Assembly: GCA_900128395.1 (NCBI GenBank)
Contig: LT649684.1
Coordinates: forward strand, 1-16,114
Direction: 5' to 3'
DNA: 16,114 nucleotides
Origin: Stramenopiles sp. TOSAG23-2
Lineage: Eukaryota > Sar
The translations under genes and the position numbers were made by a program. Positions 7,983-15,598 of this stretch are shown piece after piece; the first letter of the stretch is position 1; each line of letters begins with the position of its first letter. The notes below the pieces were generated by a model. That model was given only the letters and a program-made list of their open reading frames with translations. It did no database searches and had not been told where the DNA came from.

Positions 7983-8699
7983 CTAGAAAAGATTTTTATG
8001 ATACACGCGCGTTTATTAAATTTTTAAATTTTATTTATCTCAAGATACGCTCGTATTAAATTATTAATATAACTCAAAATATACTTTGTATAAAAGATTT
8101 TTTAAATAAAAGTTTCTCTCGATTTTTTAAAATATTTTTTGAATATCTTACGAACCGTCGTATATTAATACGATTACTTTTTAAATTTTATTTATCTCAA
8201 GATACGCTCGTATTAAATTATTAATATAACTCATATATACTTTGTATAAAAAGCAAAAAAATATATATATATTATATATATAATATATTTTTTTTTAAAT
8301 AAAAGTTTCTCTCGATTTTTTTTATTGCACGAAGCGTTCGTATTGAACCGTCGTATATTAATACGATTACTGTTTTAAAATGTATGTATCCTTAATTATT
8401 TACGTGTATCATATCAATATTTTAAATCAAATAAGAACTTTAAAAAATATATTATTTTTTTTTTAAATAAAAGTTTCTCTCGATTTTTTTTATTGCACGA
8501 AGCGTTCGTATTAGATTACATATACGAATTTAAAACACCACACACGCACCAATTACACACTTCCTTGTCGGTTCATATCCAAACCATACACGTCATTACA
8601 AGTTTTTTTTTCTCTCTCGTCTCGCTCGCTCTTTCTAGATGCCCCAAAAATATACGTACCACATTCTATTATCATTTTTATATCTCTAGAGTTTATTTT
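7983..8699. repeat. Mosaic of short direct repeats between convergent genes
   Basis: The region is built from repeated modules. Module A (8021-8076) recurs identically at 8178-8233. Module B (8288-8344, 57 bp) recurs at 8456-8512, with a partial copy at about 8096-8128. A third module (GAACCGTCGTATATTAATAC) occurs at 8152 and 8345 and again near 13326. Segments 8122-8178 and 8345-8458 are identical to DNA at 13.3 kb (see the separate entry). Each module contains a short inverted repeat: ATACGCTCGTAT in A, ACGAAGCGTTCGT in B, CGTATATTAATACG in the third. From 8513 to 8699 the DNA is unique, T-rich 3' flank of the Lys-rich gene. No coding potential is evident. Confidence 0.85.
8345..8458. repeat. 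114-bp segment identical to 13326-13439
   Basis: By direct comparison 8345-8458 equals 13326-13439 at every base, with mismatches on both sides. A second, partly overlapping copy exists: 8122-8178 equals 13296-13352 (57 bp). At the 13-kb site the identity ends inside the stop codon of the secreted acidic gene. At the 8-kb site the 114-bp segment sits between two 57-bp direct repeats (8288-8344 and 8456-8512). Confidence 0.95.
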
Positions 8700-9770
8700 T
8701 CATTGCTTTTTAGCTTCTGCTGGTGGAACTGGAGGTAATTTACCTTTTATTACCTTTGCATTTGGTGCTGGTGGTGGTACACTGCCACGACTACTGCCTC
8801 TATTTCTCCGTATACCAGGTGGTGCCGGGACAACAGTCTTTTTTAACTTTGGTGGTGCTTTCAATCCTGCCCTCTTCCTAAGTTTTTTCAATTTTAACTT
8901 TAATTTTACAACTTGCGACATACTAAATACAGCCGTTTTATTTTTTGATTTCTTACTATTATTTATTTTGTTATTATTATTATTATTATCATCACTATTA
9001 TTACTACTATTATCGTTTTTCTTATTCAAACCTAATGTTTTATTCAATGAAATAGATGCGCGTCTTGTTTTACGAGCTGCAGCTTTTTTAGCAATAGCAG
9101 CTGCAATTGCAGCTGCAGCTTTATCTTCTGCCTCTTCGTGATCTTTGTCCGTTATTTCAACTTGTTTTAAAATTTTATCTAATTGGATTTCTTCCTCTTT
9201 TGCTACAACAACAACTTCTTCTTTTTCAACTATTACAGTAGCAGCAATAGGTGCTGTTGTACCAGCATCGTTGGTTTTAATTGATGTTTCCTCTGGTGAT
9301 GTAGTATTGCTAGTGCCAGCAGTTTCTTCCATATTTGTTGTTTCCATCTTTTTATTGTTGTCGTTGCTGTTATTTGCAACACTAGTTTTGATGCTAGTAT
9401 TAGATTCATTTTTAGTTGTGGAAGATTTTTTTACAGATGCTTCTACTGTTGTTGTTAGAGTAATCTCCACTTTATTATCTGCTTTCTTTTTTTTCGTGTC
9501 TTTTCCCTTTTTACTACTACCTTTTCTTAAAAGCCCCTTCCCTTTACCACGTTTACCACCTTTACCACCAATATTTCTTCTACTTTTCTTTTTTGCACCT
9601 CCAGCAAATGAAGATGCTTTTTTCAACATTAATTTCTTTTGCTCCTCTGCCTTTTTCGCCAATGCACGTTCTTGCCTAGTCATTTTTTTCTCACCATTAT
9701 TTTTTTTCGATGAGCTTTTCTTCAGCCCTGCACCATCTTTTAATGGATTTCCAGCTGCCAATGGATTCAT
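8700..9770 (-). CDS. Lysine-rich low-complexity protein with C-terminal proline motifs
   Basis: A 356-residue protein of unknown function, mostly disordered. Zones: 1-100 very basic with KKG and GKGG runs (nucleic-acid binding or nucleolar character); about 100-215 Ser/Thr/Asn-rich turning acidic; about 215-250 an Ala/Lys helix (AAAAIAAAIAKKAAARKTRR) ending in a basophilic-kinase-type RRASIS site; an Asn/Asp run (about 255-275); a basic LKLKLKKLRKR segment; and a Pro-rich tail including PPPAP and KLPPVPP at 344-350, which fits the class I SH3-ligand form KxxPxxP. It is divergent from the actin regulator downstream, whose SH3 and WW domains could in principle bind such motifs. That link is speculative. 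The reading frame is real judging by its length and organised composition, but low complexity keeps confidence moderate. Confidence 0.7.
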   Translation of the reverse strand: MNPLAAGNPLKDGAGLKKSSSKKNNGEKKMTRQERALAKKAEEQKKLMLKKASSFAGGAKKKSRRNIGGKGGKRGKGKGLLRKGSSKKGKDTKKKKADNKVEITLTTTVEASVKKSSTTKNESNTSIKTSVANNSNDNNKKMETTNMEETAGTSNTTSPEETSIKTNDAGTTAPIAATVIVEKEEVVVVAKEEEIQLDKILKQVEITDKDHEEAEDKAAAAIAAAIAKKAAARKTRRASISLNKTLGLNKKNDNSSNNSDDNNNNNNKINNSKKSKNKTAVFSMSQVVKLKLKLKKLRKRAGLKAPPKLKKTVVPAPPGIRRNRGSSRGSVPPPAPNAKVIKGKLPPVPPAEAKKQ

Positions 9771-10825
9771 TCCTTCTCTTCTTGTTTTTTTGTTGTTATT
9801 TTTTTATTCTTTTTTTCTTCGCCTTGTATGTATAATATTGTTTCAATCTCAGGTATACACGTTTTACTTTCAACATACAATATCGTCGTCTTCTTCTTTC
9901 TTCTTTTCTTCTCTTATACTCCACAATCTGGTATAATAATTATAAATATATTATAATAACTATAACGTTAACGTGTAAAAAATATATATATATAAGTTTG
10001 TTGTTGTTGGGCACTTCTTTATTAGTTGCAGATTTTTACATATTGAAAATAGAATAGCATAAGTACAATAATTAATATACTAATGTGTTGATTTAAAATA
10101 TCAAATACAATACTTAATTTTACAAAAGAAAATAAACTCGATTCCCCCCCCCCATAAAAATCCATTCTAGCACATTGTAATATATCCGGATCCTACTATA
10201 TATTATACTGTCCTCATAGTCCATTTATAGGTTTCATCATATCTAATGATGCATCCATATTGGATCGAGTAATTAAAAAGCATACTATGAAAATACCACT
10301 TTCTAGCTGATTTATTTAAAAGCATACTATATGAAAACACTACTTTCTAGCTGATTTATTTAAGGATGTTTGATCCTAACACCTAGCTGTCTTCATGGAA
10401 AGCCACAATATGTGGATAGTATAATAGTGTATAGTATAATAATAATAATAATATGGACACAGCAGGTGTTTTGATCAAGAAGCAGCGTCACAAAAAGGAA
10501 ATAGGCACACCAAAAAGATCGAATTTTTCCTACAGTTAGTAGTTAGTCAAAATTAAATATTATTTTATTATATATTTATTTATAAATAGATTTTACGATG
10601 ATGAAATGTAAGATGTTCTACGAAAAAAGTTTTATCATATAAATAAGATAATATTCATCTCACTTTATCTGTCTCTGTATGGGTATTAGTTTCATTTAGA
10701 TAGCATAATATATATATATTGAAGAATATTTCATAGATACTTGTTTTAATAATAATAATATATATATTTTTTTGTTGAATATATAAAATTATTATATAAT
10801 AATAATATCAAATAAATAATTAATA
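9771..10825. promoter_or_regulatory. Divergent intergenic region, Lys-rich gene / actin regulator
   Basis: About 1 kb of AT-rich DNA between two divergent genes. It contains pyrimidine-rich leader DNA of the minus-strand gene (9771-9910), a poly-C run near 10146-10153, a degenerate tandem repeat (10276-10317 and 10318-10361), and a short AATAAT microsatellite near 10436-10452. The last 130 bp before the ATG at 10826 are almost pure A and T, like the leaders of the other genes. No gene or RNA is supported. Confidence 0.45.
10276..10361. repeat. Degenerate 42-44-bp tandem repeat
   Basis: Two neighbouring units begin AAAAGCATACTAT and end CTTTCTAGCTGATTTATTT, differing by small indels and substitutions in the middle. 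Unlike the perfect duplications elsewhere in the window this one has visibly diverged, so it is older. Confidence 0.85.
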
Positions 10826-13189
10826 ATGCCAACTGCAGTACCAGACCCAGACTTATCCCCACCATGGCAAAAATTTAAATCTAGTTCTAGTGGAGAAGTG
10901 TATTATTACAATACAGAGAGTGGTGAGACGCAATGGGAACGACCCGCGAAACAACTAGGCAAAAAAGCGCAGCGAGGTTCAATTACTGTTGGTCAAACAA
11001 AAGTAGAAGCTACTAAAATTAAATTTGATTCCAAATTAATTGTAAATATTATACGTGGACACAACTTAAATTTTAAAAATCAAGACAAAACATGTTATTG
11101 TATTGTTAAAGCACAGAAAATGGTAAAGAAAAAATATAAAACGATTGACGATGAATACGAAACTGAAAGAGCAAGTGGTAGCAAAGAGCCGGAATTTAAA
11201 GAATTTTTTGAATGGACAAAAAAAGCAGATGATATAGACCGAGTTTTAATACAAGTTTATAAACATGAGTTTTTACGCAGTGATAAACCGTTAGGTGAAG
11301 TAATATTAATTTTAGAGCAAGTAAAACAAGCACCTGGTTCCAAATTAAAAGATAAATTTGTTTTACAAACTCCAGAAGCTCATCCAAAACAAAAGGTGGC
11401 GGGGAAATTGGAATTAGTCATTGATTTTCGTCCAGGTGGTGAAGTAGAAATTGGTCAAGGTGGTGGTCCAACAAATGCAAAACATGTTGGTCATGTTGGT
11501 TTGACCTCAGATGGATTGTTAGACATGGATCATATTCCACCAGCATGGAAAACTTTGTTTAAACAAGCTGGTGTTACTAAAAAACAAATTAGAGAAAACA
11601 ATCGCGCAGTCGTTAGTGTTCTTGCTGAGTTTAAATTTTTGCCATCGAAATATATATTGCCAAAGGAACCTGTTGTAAGAGAGGAACCAGAGGAAGAGTT
11701 ATTAATGGCACGTCTAATGTTTGATCATGAAGCAGCCGCGGATGATGAATTAACTTTACAAACAGGCAATATAGTTGAATTGATAGAAGATGTCGGTGAC
11801 TTTTGGATGTGTGAATATCAAGATAAAACAGGAAAAGTACAAGGTGATTATTTAGAAATTTTATTACCAATGGAAACTGGTTGGGAAGAAGTAATGACAG
11901 AGGAAGGGGAATATTATTATGAAAATTTGGACACTGGTGAGACCACGTGGGATCGACCAGTAGATCAAAAGCGTGCATCGTATTTTTTCGGTGGTGAGGC
12001 TAATGATGGTGATGATGATGAATTTGATGAAACAGCAGAAGATGAGGATCAAAACGAGGAAGAAGTACAACAACAGGGAAAACAAGCGCTAGCACCACCA
12101 CCAACAACAACCAGTCAAAAAAAAGAATCTGTTGTTGTTGGAGAAGATGAAGATTTCTTTGATGATGAAGAGGAGTTTCAAGATGCAAAAGAGGTAACTA
12201 CAACAGCAGTGAACGATGCTGACGTTGATTTGAGTAAATATGAAAAAATGAAAACGTTGAAGATACCCAAAGGGGCAATTAGTGCGGCTATGCAACGCGA
12301 TGGCTTAAATCCATCTTTAATTGATAAACTATTTCTAGCAGAAGAGGAAGAAGTTGCTGTTGTTGAAGCTCCAAAACCAAAAAAAGTGGTTAAACAAGCA
12401 CCGCCACCTTCTTCACAACCAAAAAAGCAAAATGTGAATGCTAGTAACGTGGATGGAAAATATAAGAAGTATGCTAAAATGCTTGGCATGAGCATACCTG
12501 AAGGTGCTGTACGTGGAGCAATGACACGTGATGGCATTGATGGCAATACCATTGATGATTTCTTTAAAAAGATGAGTTTAGGAGGAGATGACAGTAGTAG
12601 TAGTAGTAGTAGTAAACCACCACCGGTCACTGGAGGTGCACGACCACCACCACCATTACCGATGGGTGGCGGCGCAAGACCACCCCCACCATTGCCGATG
12701 GGTGGTGGTGGTGCAAGACCACCTCCACCATTACCAATGGGTGGCATTAATAAATCTGGTGGAGCTGCACCACGTGGTGGTTTATTAGCTGCTATTCAAC
12801 AAGGTAAAAAATTGAAAAAGGCTTCTCGAGGTTCAACACCTCCACCAAAGAAAAAATCTGGTGGTGGTGGTGGATTATTAGATGAAATAGCAAATTTTGG
12901 TAAAGGTAAATTAAAGAAAGCGAAAGCTAGAAAATCAACACTACCACCAAAAAAAGCAGGTCCTGTAAGCATATTTGATCAAATTAAAGGTTTCAAAAAA
13001 GGTAATAAATTAAAGAAAGCTGCAGATCGTAAACTTTCAGCAAAGAAAGAAGATCCTAAAGTAGAAGAGGGAAAACGTGATATATTTAGTGCTATTCAAG
13101 GAGCAATTAATAAAGTACATGCAGCTACTCATGGTAGTGATGATGATGATGATGATGGATGGTCTGACGATGACGATGATTGGATGTAA
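10826..13189 (+). CDS. Multidomain WASP-like actin nucleation-promoting factor (WW-C2-CRIB-SH3-WW-CCDC53x2-VVVCA)
   Basis: A 787-residue protein. In order: WW domain (11-43; Trp14, Trp37, Pro40); C2-like beta-sandwich (about 66-202); CRIB/p21-Rho-binding domain (about 217-268: HVGHVG core, then PPAWKTLFKQAGVTKKQI and a terminal VVSVLAEF helix, strongly PAK-like); SH3 (292-347; ALYDF-type motif as ARLMFD, plus GDFWMCEY); second WW (351-380; Trp353, Trp375, Pro378); acidic linker; two CCDC53/WASH-subunit-3-like repeats (470-503 and 546-582: KYxKM, IPxGA, RDGxxxxxID); three ARPPPPLPMGG polyproline repeats (605-640); WH2 motifs at 651-667 (GLLAAIQQGKKLKKA), 683-700 and 714-732; a connector-like helix (752-768, IFSAIQGAINKVHAATHG); and an acidic tail with Trp779 and Trp786. 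WH2 binds G-actin and connector plus acidic tail binds Arp2/3. CRIB implies Cdc42/Rac control, C2 implies membrane or lipid contact. The first ATG follows an A/T-only leader. Confidence 0.9.
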   Translation: MPTAVPDPDLSPPWQKFKSSSSGEVYYYNTESGETQWERPAKQLGKKAQRGSITVGQTKVEATKIKFDSKLIVNIIRGHNLNFKNQDKTCYCIVKAQKMVKKKYKTIDDEYETERASGSKEPEFKEFFEWTKKADDIDRVLIQVYKHEFLRSDKPLGEVILILEQVKQAPGSKLKDKFVLQTPEAHPKQKVAGKLELVIDFRPGGEVEIGQGGGPTNAKHVGHVGLTSDGLLDMDHIPPAWKTLFKQAGVTKKQIRENNRAVVSVLAEFKFLPSKYILPKEPVVREEPEEELLMARLMFDHEAAADDELTLQTGNIVELIEDVGDFWMCEYQDKTGKVQGDYLEILLPMETGWEEVMTEEGEYYYENLDTGETTWDRPVDQKRASYFFGGEANDGDDDEFDETAEDEDQNEEEVQQQGKQALAPPPTTTSQKKESVVVGEDEDFFDDEEEFQDAKEVTTTAVNDADVDLSKYEKMKTLKIPKGAISAAMQRDGLNPSLIDKLFLAEEEEVAVVEAPKPKKVVKQAPPPSSQPKKQNVNASNVDGKYKKYAKMLGMSIPEGAVRGAMTRDGIDGNTIDDFFKKMSLGGDDSSSSSSSKPPPVTGGARPPPPLPMGGGARPPPPLPMGGGGARPPPPLPMGGINKSGGAAPRGGLLAAIQQGKKLKKASRGSTPPPKKKSGGGGGLLDEIANFGKGKLKKAKARKSTLPPKKAGPVSIFDQIKGFKKGNKLKKAADRKLSAKKEDPKVEEGKRDIFSAIQGAINKVHAATHGSDDDDDDGWSDDDDDWM

Positions 13190-13437
13190 AAGAGAGAGAG
13201 AGATAATAGATACGAATCGTAGGAACGGGAAGAGGGTGTGTGTTACATTTTATAAAAATATTTTAAAGTCTTTAGAGAGTATCTCTCGCGCGTGTATTTT
13301 TTAAAATATTTTTTGAATATCTTACGAACCGTCGTATATTAATACGATTACTGTTTTAAAATGTATGTATCCTTAATTATTTACGTGTATCATATCAATA
13401 TTTTAAATCAAATAAGAACTTTAAAAAATATATTATT
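13190..13437. other. Convergent 3' region carrying the donor-like repeat segment
   Basis: A short (GA)n run follows the stop of the actin regulator (13188-13203). From 13296 the sequence is shared with 8122-8178 and 8345-8458. It contains two overlapping small inverted repeats, TACGA-ACCG-TCGTA and CGTAT-ATTA-ATACG (13333-13346), which could form 3' end structures in the transcripts of either convergent gene. Confidence 0.6.
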
Positions 13438-14190
13438 TTACAACTCAGCATTTGCTTTTGTTCCAACTGGTAAAATTGGTTCACAAAGAGTTTCACAAAC
13501 TTGTGCTTTACGTTTACGTGATTTCCTACATGTCGTTGTACATTTAGAAGCAACACCTGTAGGTTCTAAACTATCGATATACGCCCCCCATGCATCTCTT
13601 TTCTTCTTTTTCTTGTTTGGTACTTTTTCAGCTGCTTTTTTAGCTGCTTTTTTAGCTGCTATTTGATCTTTTATTTTTGCTGTTTTCTCCGCTTCCACTT
13701 TTTCTTTTTCTTTTTTCATTTCTTTCTTTGCTAATTTTGCCTGTTTCTCTACAGATGCTTCTTTCTCCTCCTTTCGAACGTCCTCATCGGCATTCTCTAA
13801 TTTCTCCTCAGCATTATCCAAGTCCTGTTCGTTAGGACCTTCTGCATCTTGCTCTTCGTCGTCATCTTGGTCACTATCCTCACTATTTTCGTCACCTTCT
13901 TCATCCTCCTCCTCATCTCCACCATCACCATCTTGACTATCATCACCTTCATCATCTCCTTGATCATCATCATCATCATCATCATCCCTAACTGCTACTT
14001 CTTCTTTTGATTCTAGAAAACTATCATACAAACCACGTAAATATCGTGATGCACTATTTTCCAAAAGCTTATTACTATTTCTATCCACATTCTTATTATT
14101 ATTTACACTACTTCCATTGACATTATGACTATGTAGCAATAGTACAATAAATGCAACGATGCATATTATTGCATATGAACTTGACTTCAT
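13438..14190 (-). CDS. Secreted acidic/basic protein with a twin CX3C tail
   Basis: A 250-residue protein I cannot assign to a family. It has a clear signal peptide (1-26, hydrophobic 7-19). A short Ser/Asn-rich stretch follows, then a region rich in Asp and Glu (about 69-140, with a run of eight Asp), then a Lys/Ala/Glu helix likely to form a coiled coil (about 138-198). The globular end (200-250) has four Cys, C217, C221, C232 and C236, spaced CX3C-X10-CX3C, flanking a basic RKSRKRK loop. Twin CX3C is the pattern of disulfide-pinned helical hairpins (small Tim chaperones, plant alpha-hairpinins). With a signal peptide, a secreted hairpin is the better guess. The polyacidic block could bind calcium or basic matrix. 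The C-terminus NAEL does not match a KDEL-type signal. It converges with the actin regulator (248 bp between stops). Confidence 0.75.
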   Translation of the reverse strand: MKSSSYAIICIVAFIVLLLHSHNVNGSSVNNNKNVDRNSNKLLENSASRYLRGLYDSFLESKEEVAVRDDDDDDDDQGDDEGDDSQDGDGGDEEEDEEGDENSEDSDQDDDEEQDAEGPNEQDLDNAEEKLENADEDVRKEEKEASVEKQAKLAKKEMKKEKEKVEAEKTAKIKDQIAAKKAAKKAAEKVPNKKKKKRDAWGAYIDSLEPTGVASKCTTTCRKSRKRKAQVCETLCEPILPVGTKANAEL

Positions 14191-14477
14191 GTTTTATATA
14201 TACCTCCTCTGTTATTGCTAATATATATATATATATAATAATATTGAATATACCTATATATCTACAATGTATTGTGTGTTTATCTACACGTATGAACTAC
14301 ACATACTTCTTTTAGTTCTTGTAAATATGTTTCCCCTCTCTTTTTCATCAACAAAAACTCCTCCGTTCTTTGTATTCATTTTGAACTGTACTTGTAAGTG
14401 GAGTAGTATACCGCTTGATAGGGGGAAGTGGAGTATAAGGGGCAGAGCATCAGATAAATATAACATAGGAATAGCAC
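14191..14477. other. Upstream region of the secreted gene and junction to a GC-richer block
   Basis: About 290 bp. The part next to the minus-strand start is AT-rich with an (AT)n run at 14221-14236 and should hold that gene's promoter. From about 14390 the composition changes, with short direct repeats AAGTGGAGTA at about 14395 and 14425. No gene is supported. Confidence 0.4.
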
Positions 14478-14669
14478 TAAAACCCTAATTGTGAACATGA
14501 AAATGTGTGAGAAGGTCCCGGATCTTTCTTATGTTTCGGCAATTCAGGAAGAAGATCAATACCTAGCCAGGCTTAAAACCCTAATTGTGAACATGAAAAT
14601 GTGTGAGAAGGTCCCGGATCTTTCTTATGTTTCGGCAATTCAGGAAGAAGATCAATACCTAGCCAGGCT
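14478..14669 (+). repeat. Perfect 96-bp tandem duplication
   Basis: Copies 14478-14573 and 14574-14669 are identical and abut directly. The unit is 32 codons, so the frame is kept: the + strand reading has the block KMCEKVPDLSYVSAIQEEDQ twice in tandem. Confidence 0.95.
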
Positions 14670-14691
14670 AGCCATGGAGCTGCTCCTGTAA
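14491..14691 (+). pseudogene. Short ORF fragment made of a duplicated 32-aa block
   Basis: A 66-residue reading frame containing two in-frame copies of a charged, protein-like 32-residue block (MKMCEKVPDLSYVSAIQEEDQY then LARL), ending AMELLL before a TAA stop. The composition (Glu, Asp, Lys, Cys balanced; GC higher than neighbours) looks like real coding sequence, but there is no clear start context and the frame stops abruptly. It is probably a remnant of a longer coding sequence. I do not recognise the family. Confidence 0.35.
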
Positions 14692-14694
14692 AAT

Positions 14695-14913
14695 TTAATT
14701 CTGTCCCAGACCGTATCAACCACAATAGCTTGTCCCATCGTTGATCTTGTGACATATTTTCATTTTCTCCATGTCTTTAAAGGTATCACGTGCCGCATTT
14801 CTTTGCCATTGGGCAATTGCCGCCCCTGCTGCAATCCCAAACATCTCTCAAGCCAAATTCTCTATCGCTTGGTACCTTGCGATACCAGCCTGTTGCAGTC
14901 TTTCTTCAGCCAT
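14695..14913 (-). pseudogene. Broken reading frame with two in-frame TGA codons
   Basis: The minus frame starts MAEERLQQAGIARYQAIENL, meets TGA (14848-14850), continues EMFGIAAGAAIAQWQRNAA and RDTFKDMEKMK, meets a second TGA (14716-14718) and stops at TAA (14695-14697). The sequence between stops looks like an amphipathic helical protein. The neighbouring genes use TGA as a true stop, so I read this as a decayed gene and not as TGA recoding. Its ATG overlaps the stop of the next minus ORF (ATGGCTGA at 14906-14913), a compact coupling seen in viruses and bacteria. The family is not recognised. Confidence 0.35.
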
Positions 14914-15370
14914 GGTCTTGCCAATTGTACAACCTTGTAAGAAGTTGATGGCAGTATATGTACTGGTGTTGTTCTGGTTGTTTTTTCTTATGGAATGATG
15001 GATAATACATTGTATAAAAATTTCCTTCGGTCCATGTTATAGCATGTTGTGTATACACACTATTTATATCTACCATCTTGTCTGTGAATGTACTTAACCC
15101 ATATTGGTGTGTTTCTAGACCAATCTGTGTGCATATTAATTTTTTTAATGTAGATGTCATTGTATTCTTTTCCAAGTTAAAAGCAATATCATACCTTTCA
15201 TCATAATCATCCTTATTCCTTGATGCTGCTGTGAATTTCTCATGTGTAATATTAGCATCAATTACAGGACCATACATTATTGTTGCATTTGTACTTTTGT
15301 TATTAATGGATGTTGTCCAATTAAAACCATTCAGATGAGTGAATCCATGTATCTTGATAGCATTTATCAT
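14906..15370 (-). CDS. Unrecognised ORF in the GC-richer block
   Basis: A 154-residue reading frame with an ordinary, non-low-complexity composition (NWTTSINNKSTNATIMYGPV, YDERYDIAFNLEKNTMTSTL, HAITWTEGNFYTMYYP) and several Asn-X-Ser/Thr sites but no signal peptide or membrane segment. The last 30 residues (HKKKQPEQHQYIYCHQLLTR onward) look less protein-like, so a frameshift near the C-terminal end is possible. I do not recognise a family. It could be a gene of an inserted element, a fragment of one, or chance. Confidence 0.4.
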   Translation of the reverse strand: MINAIKIHGFTHLNGFNWTTSINNKSTNATIMYGPVIDANITHEKFTAASRNKDDYDERYDIAFNLEKNTMTSTLKKLICTQIGLETHQYGLSTFTDKMVDINSVYTQHAITWTEGNFYTMYYPSFHKKKQPEQHQYIYCHQLLTRLYNWQDHG

Positions 15371-15598
15371 TTAAATATCACCATTAGTATTGCTATGGTG
15401 GTATTGCAATGGGCTACTGAAAGCAAAACCCGATTTGAGAAAGGTATCCAACCTGCAGAAATAAACCCAATCATTTGGTGGCAGTGTATGTTGGCCATGC
15501 AACAGAAGCTCAAGAGCTCAAACAAGGCATACAATGACAACATTGAGAACTTAATTTTATACTTTAGCAAGAGTTTAAACGGATCCAGAAAAGCATGA
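15360..15598 (+). pseudogene. Protein-like frame with probable frameshift
   Basis: The + frame reads HLNITISIAMVVLQWATESK, then KTRFEKGIQPAEINPIIWWQ and an amphipathic helix (AMQQKLKSSNKAYNDNIENL) before stopping at 15598. Just before the stop another frame takes over with equally protein-like sequence (DPEKHDEHTKSTENKILAAL, about 15582-15641), then stops in turn. This is the usual sign of a frameshifted, decaying coding sequence. The family is unknown. Confidence 0.35.

Noticed and set aside
8000-8512. CRISPR-like array
   Set aside because: The repeats are long, of unequal spacing, and contain one another. There are no uniform short repeats with unique spacers, and the host is eukaryotic.
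9145-9936. 263-codon plus-strand ORF opposite the Lys-rich gene
   Set aside because: It is a hydrophobic Ser/Phe/Leu/Val translation of the antisense of Lys, Glu and Asn codons. The minus-strand frame has the organised composition and a clean start.
12178-12747. 189-codon minus-strand ORF with GGGG and PPP runs
   Set aside because: It is the antisense shadow of the polyproline and poly-Ser part of the actin regulator, whose frame is supported by many domains.
13438-13449. ER-retention signal at the end of the secreted acidic protein
   Set aside because: The last four residues are NAEL; the KDEL-type pattern requires an acidic or amide residue at position -3, which is Ala here.
13797-13985. 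Met-rich minus-strand ORF
   Set aside because: It arises from the alternative frame of Asp (GAT) runs in the secreted acidic protein.
14695-14913. TGA read as tryptophan (non-standard code)
   Set aside because: The TPR and Lys-rich genes in the same window end in TGA at sensible protein ends, so TGA is a stop for the host. Only a foreign origin of this block could rescue the idea.
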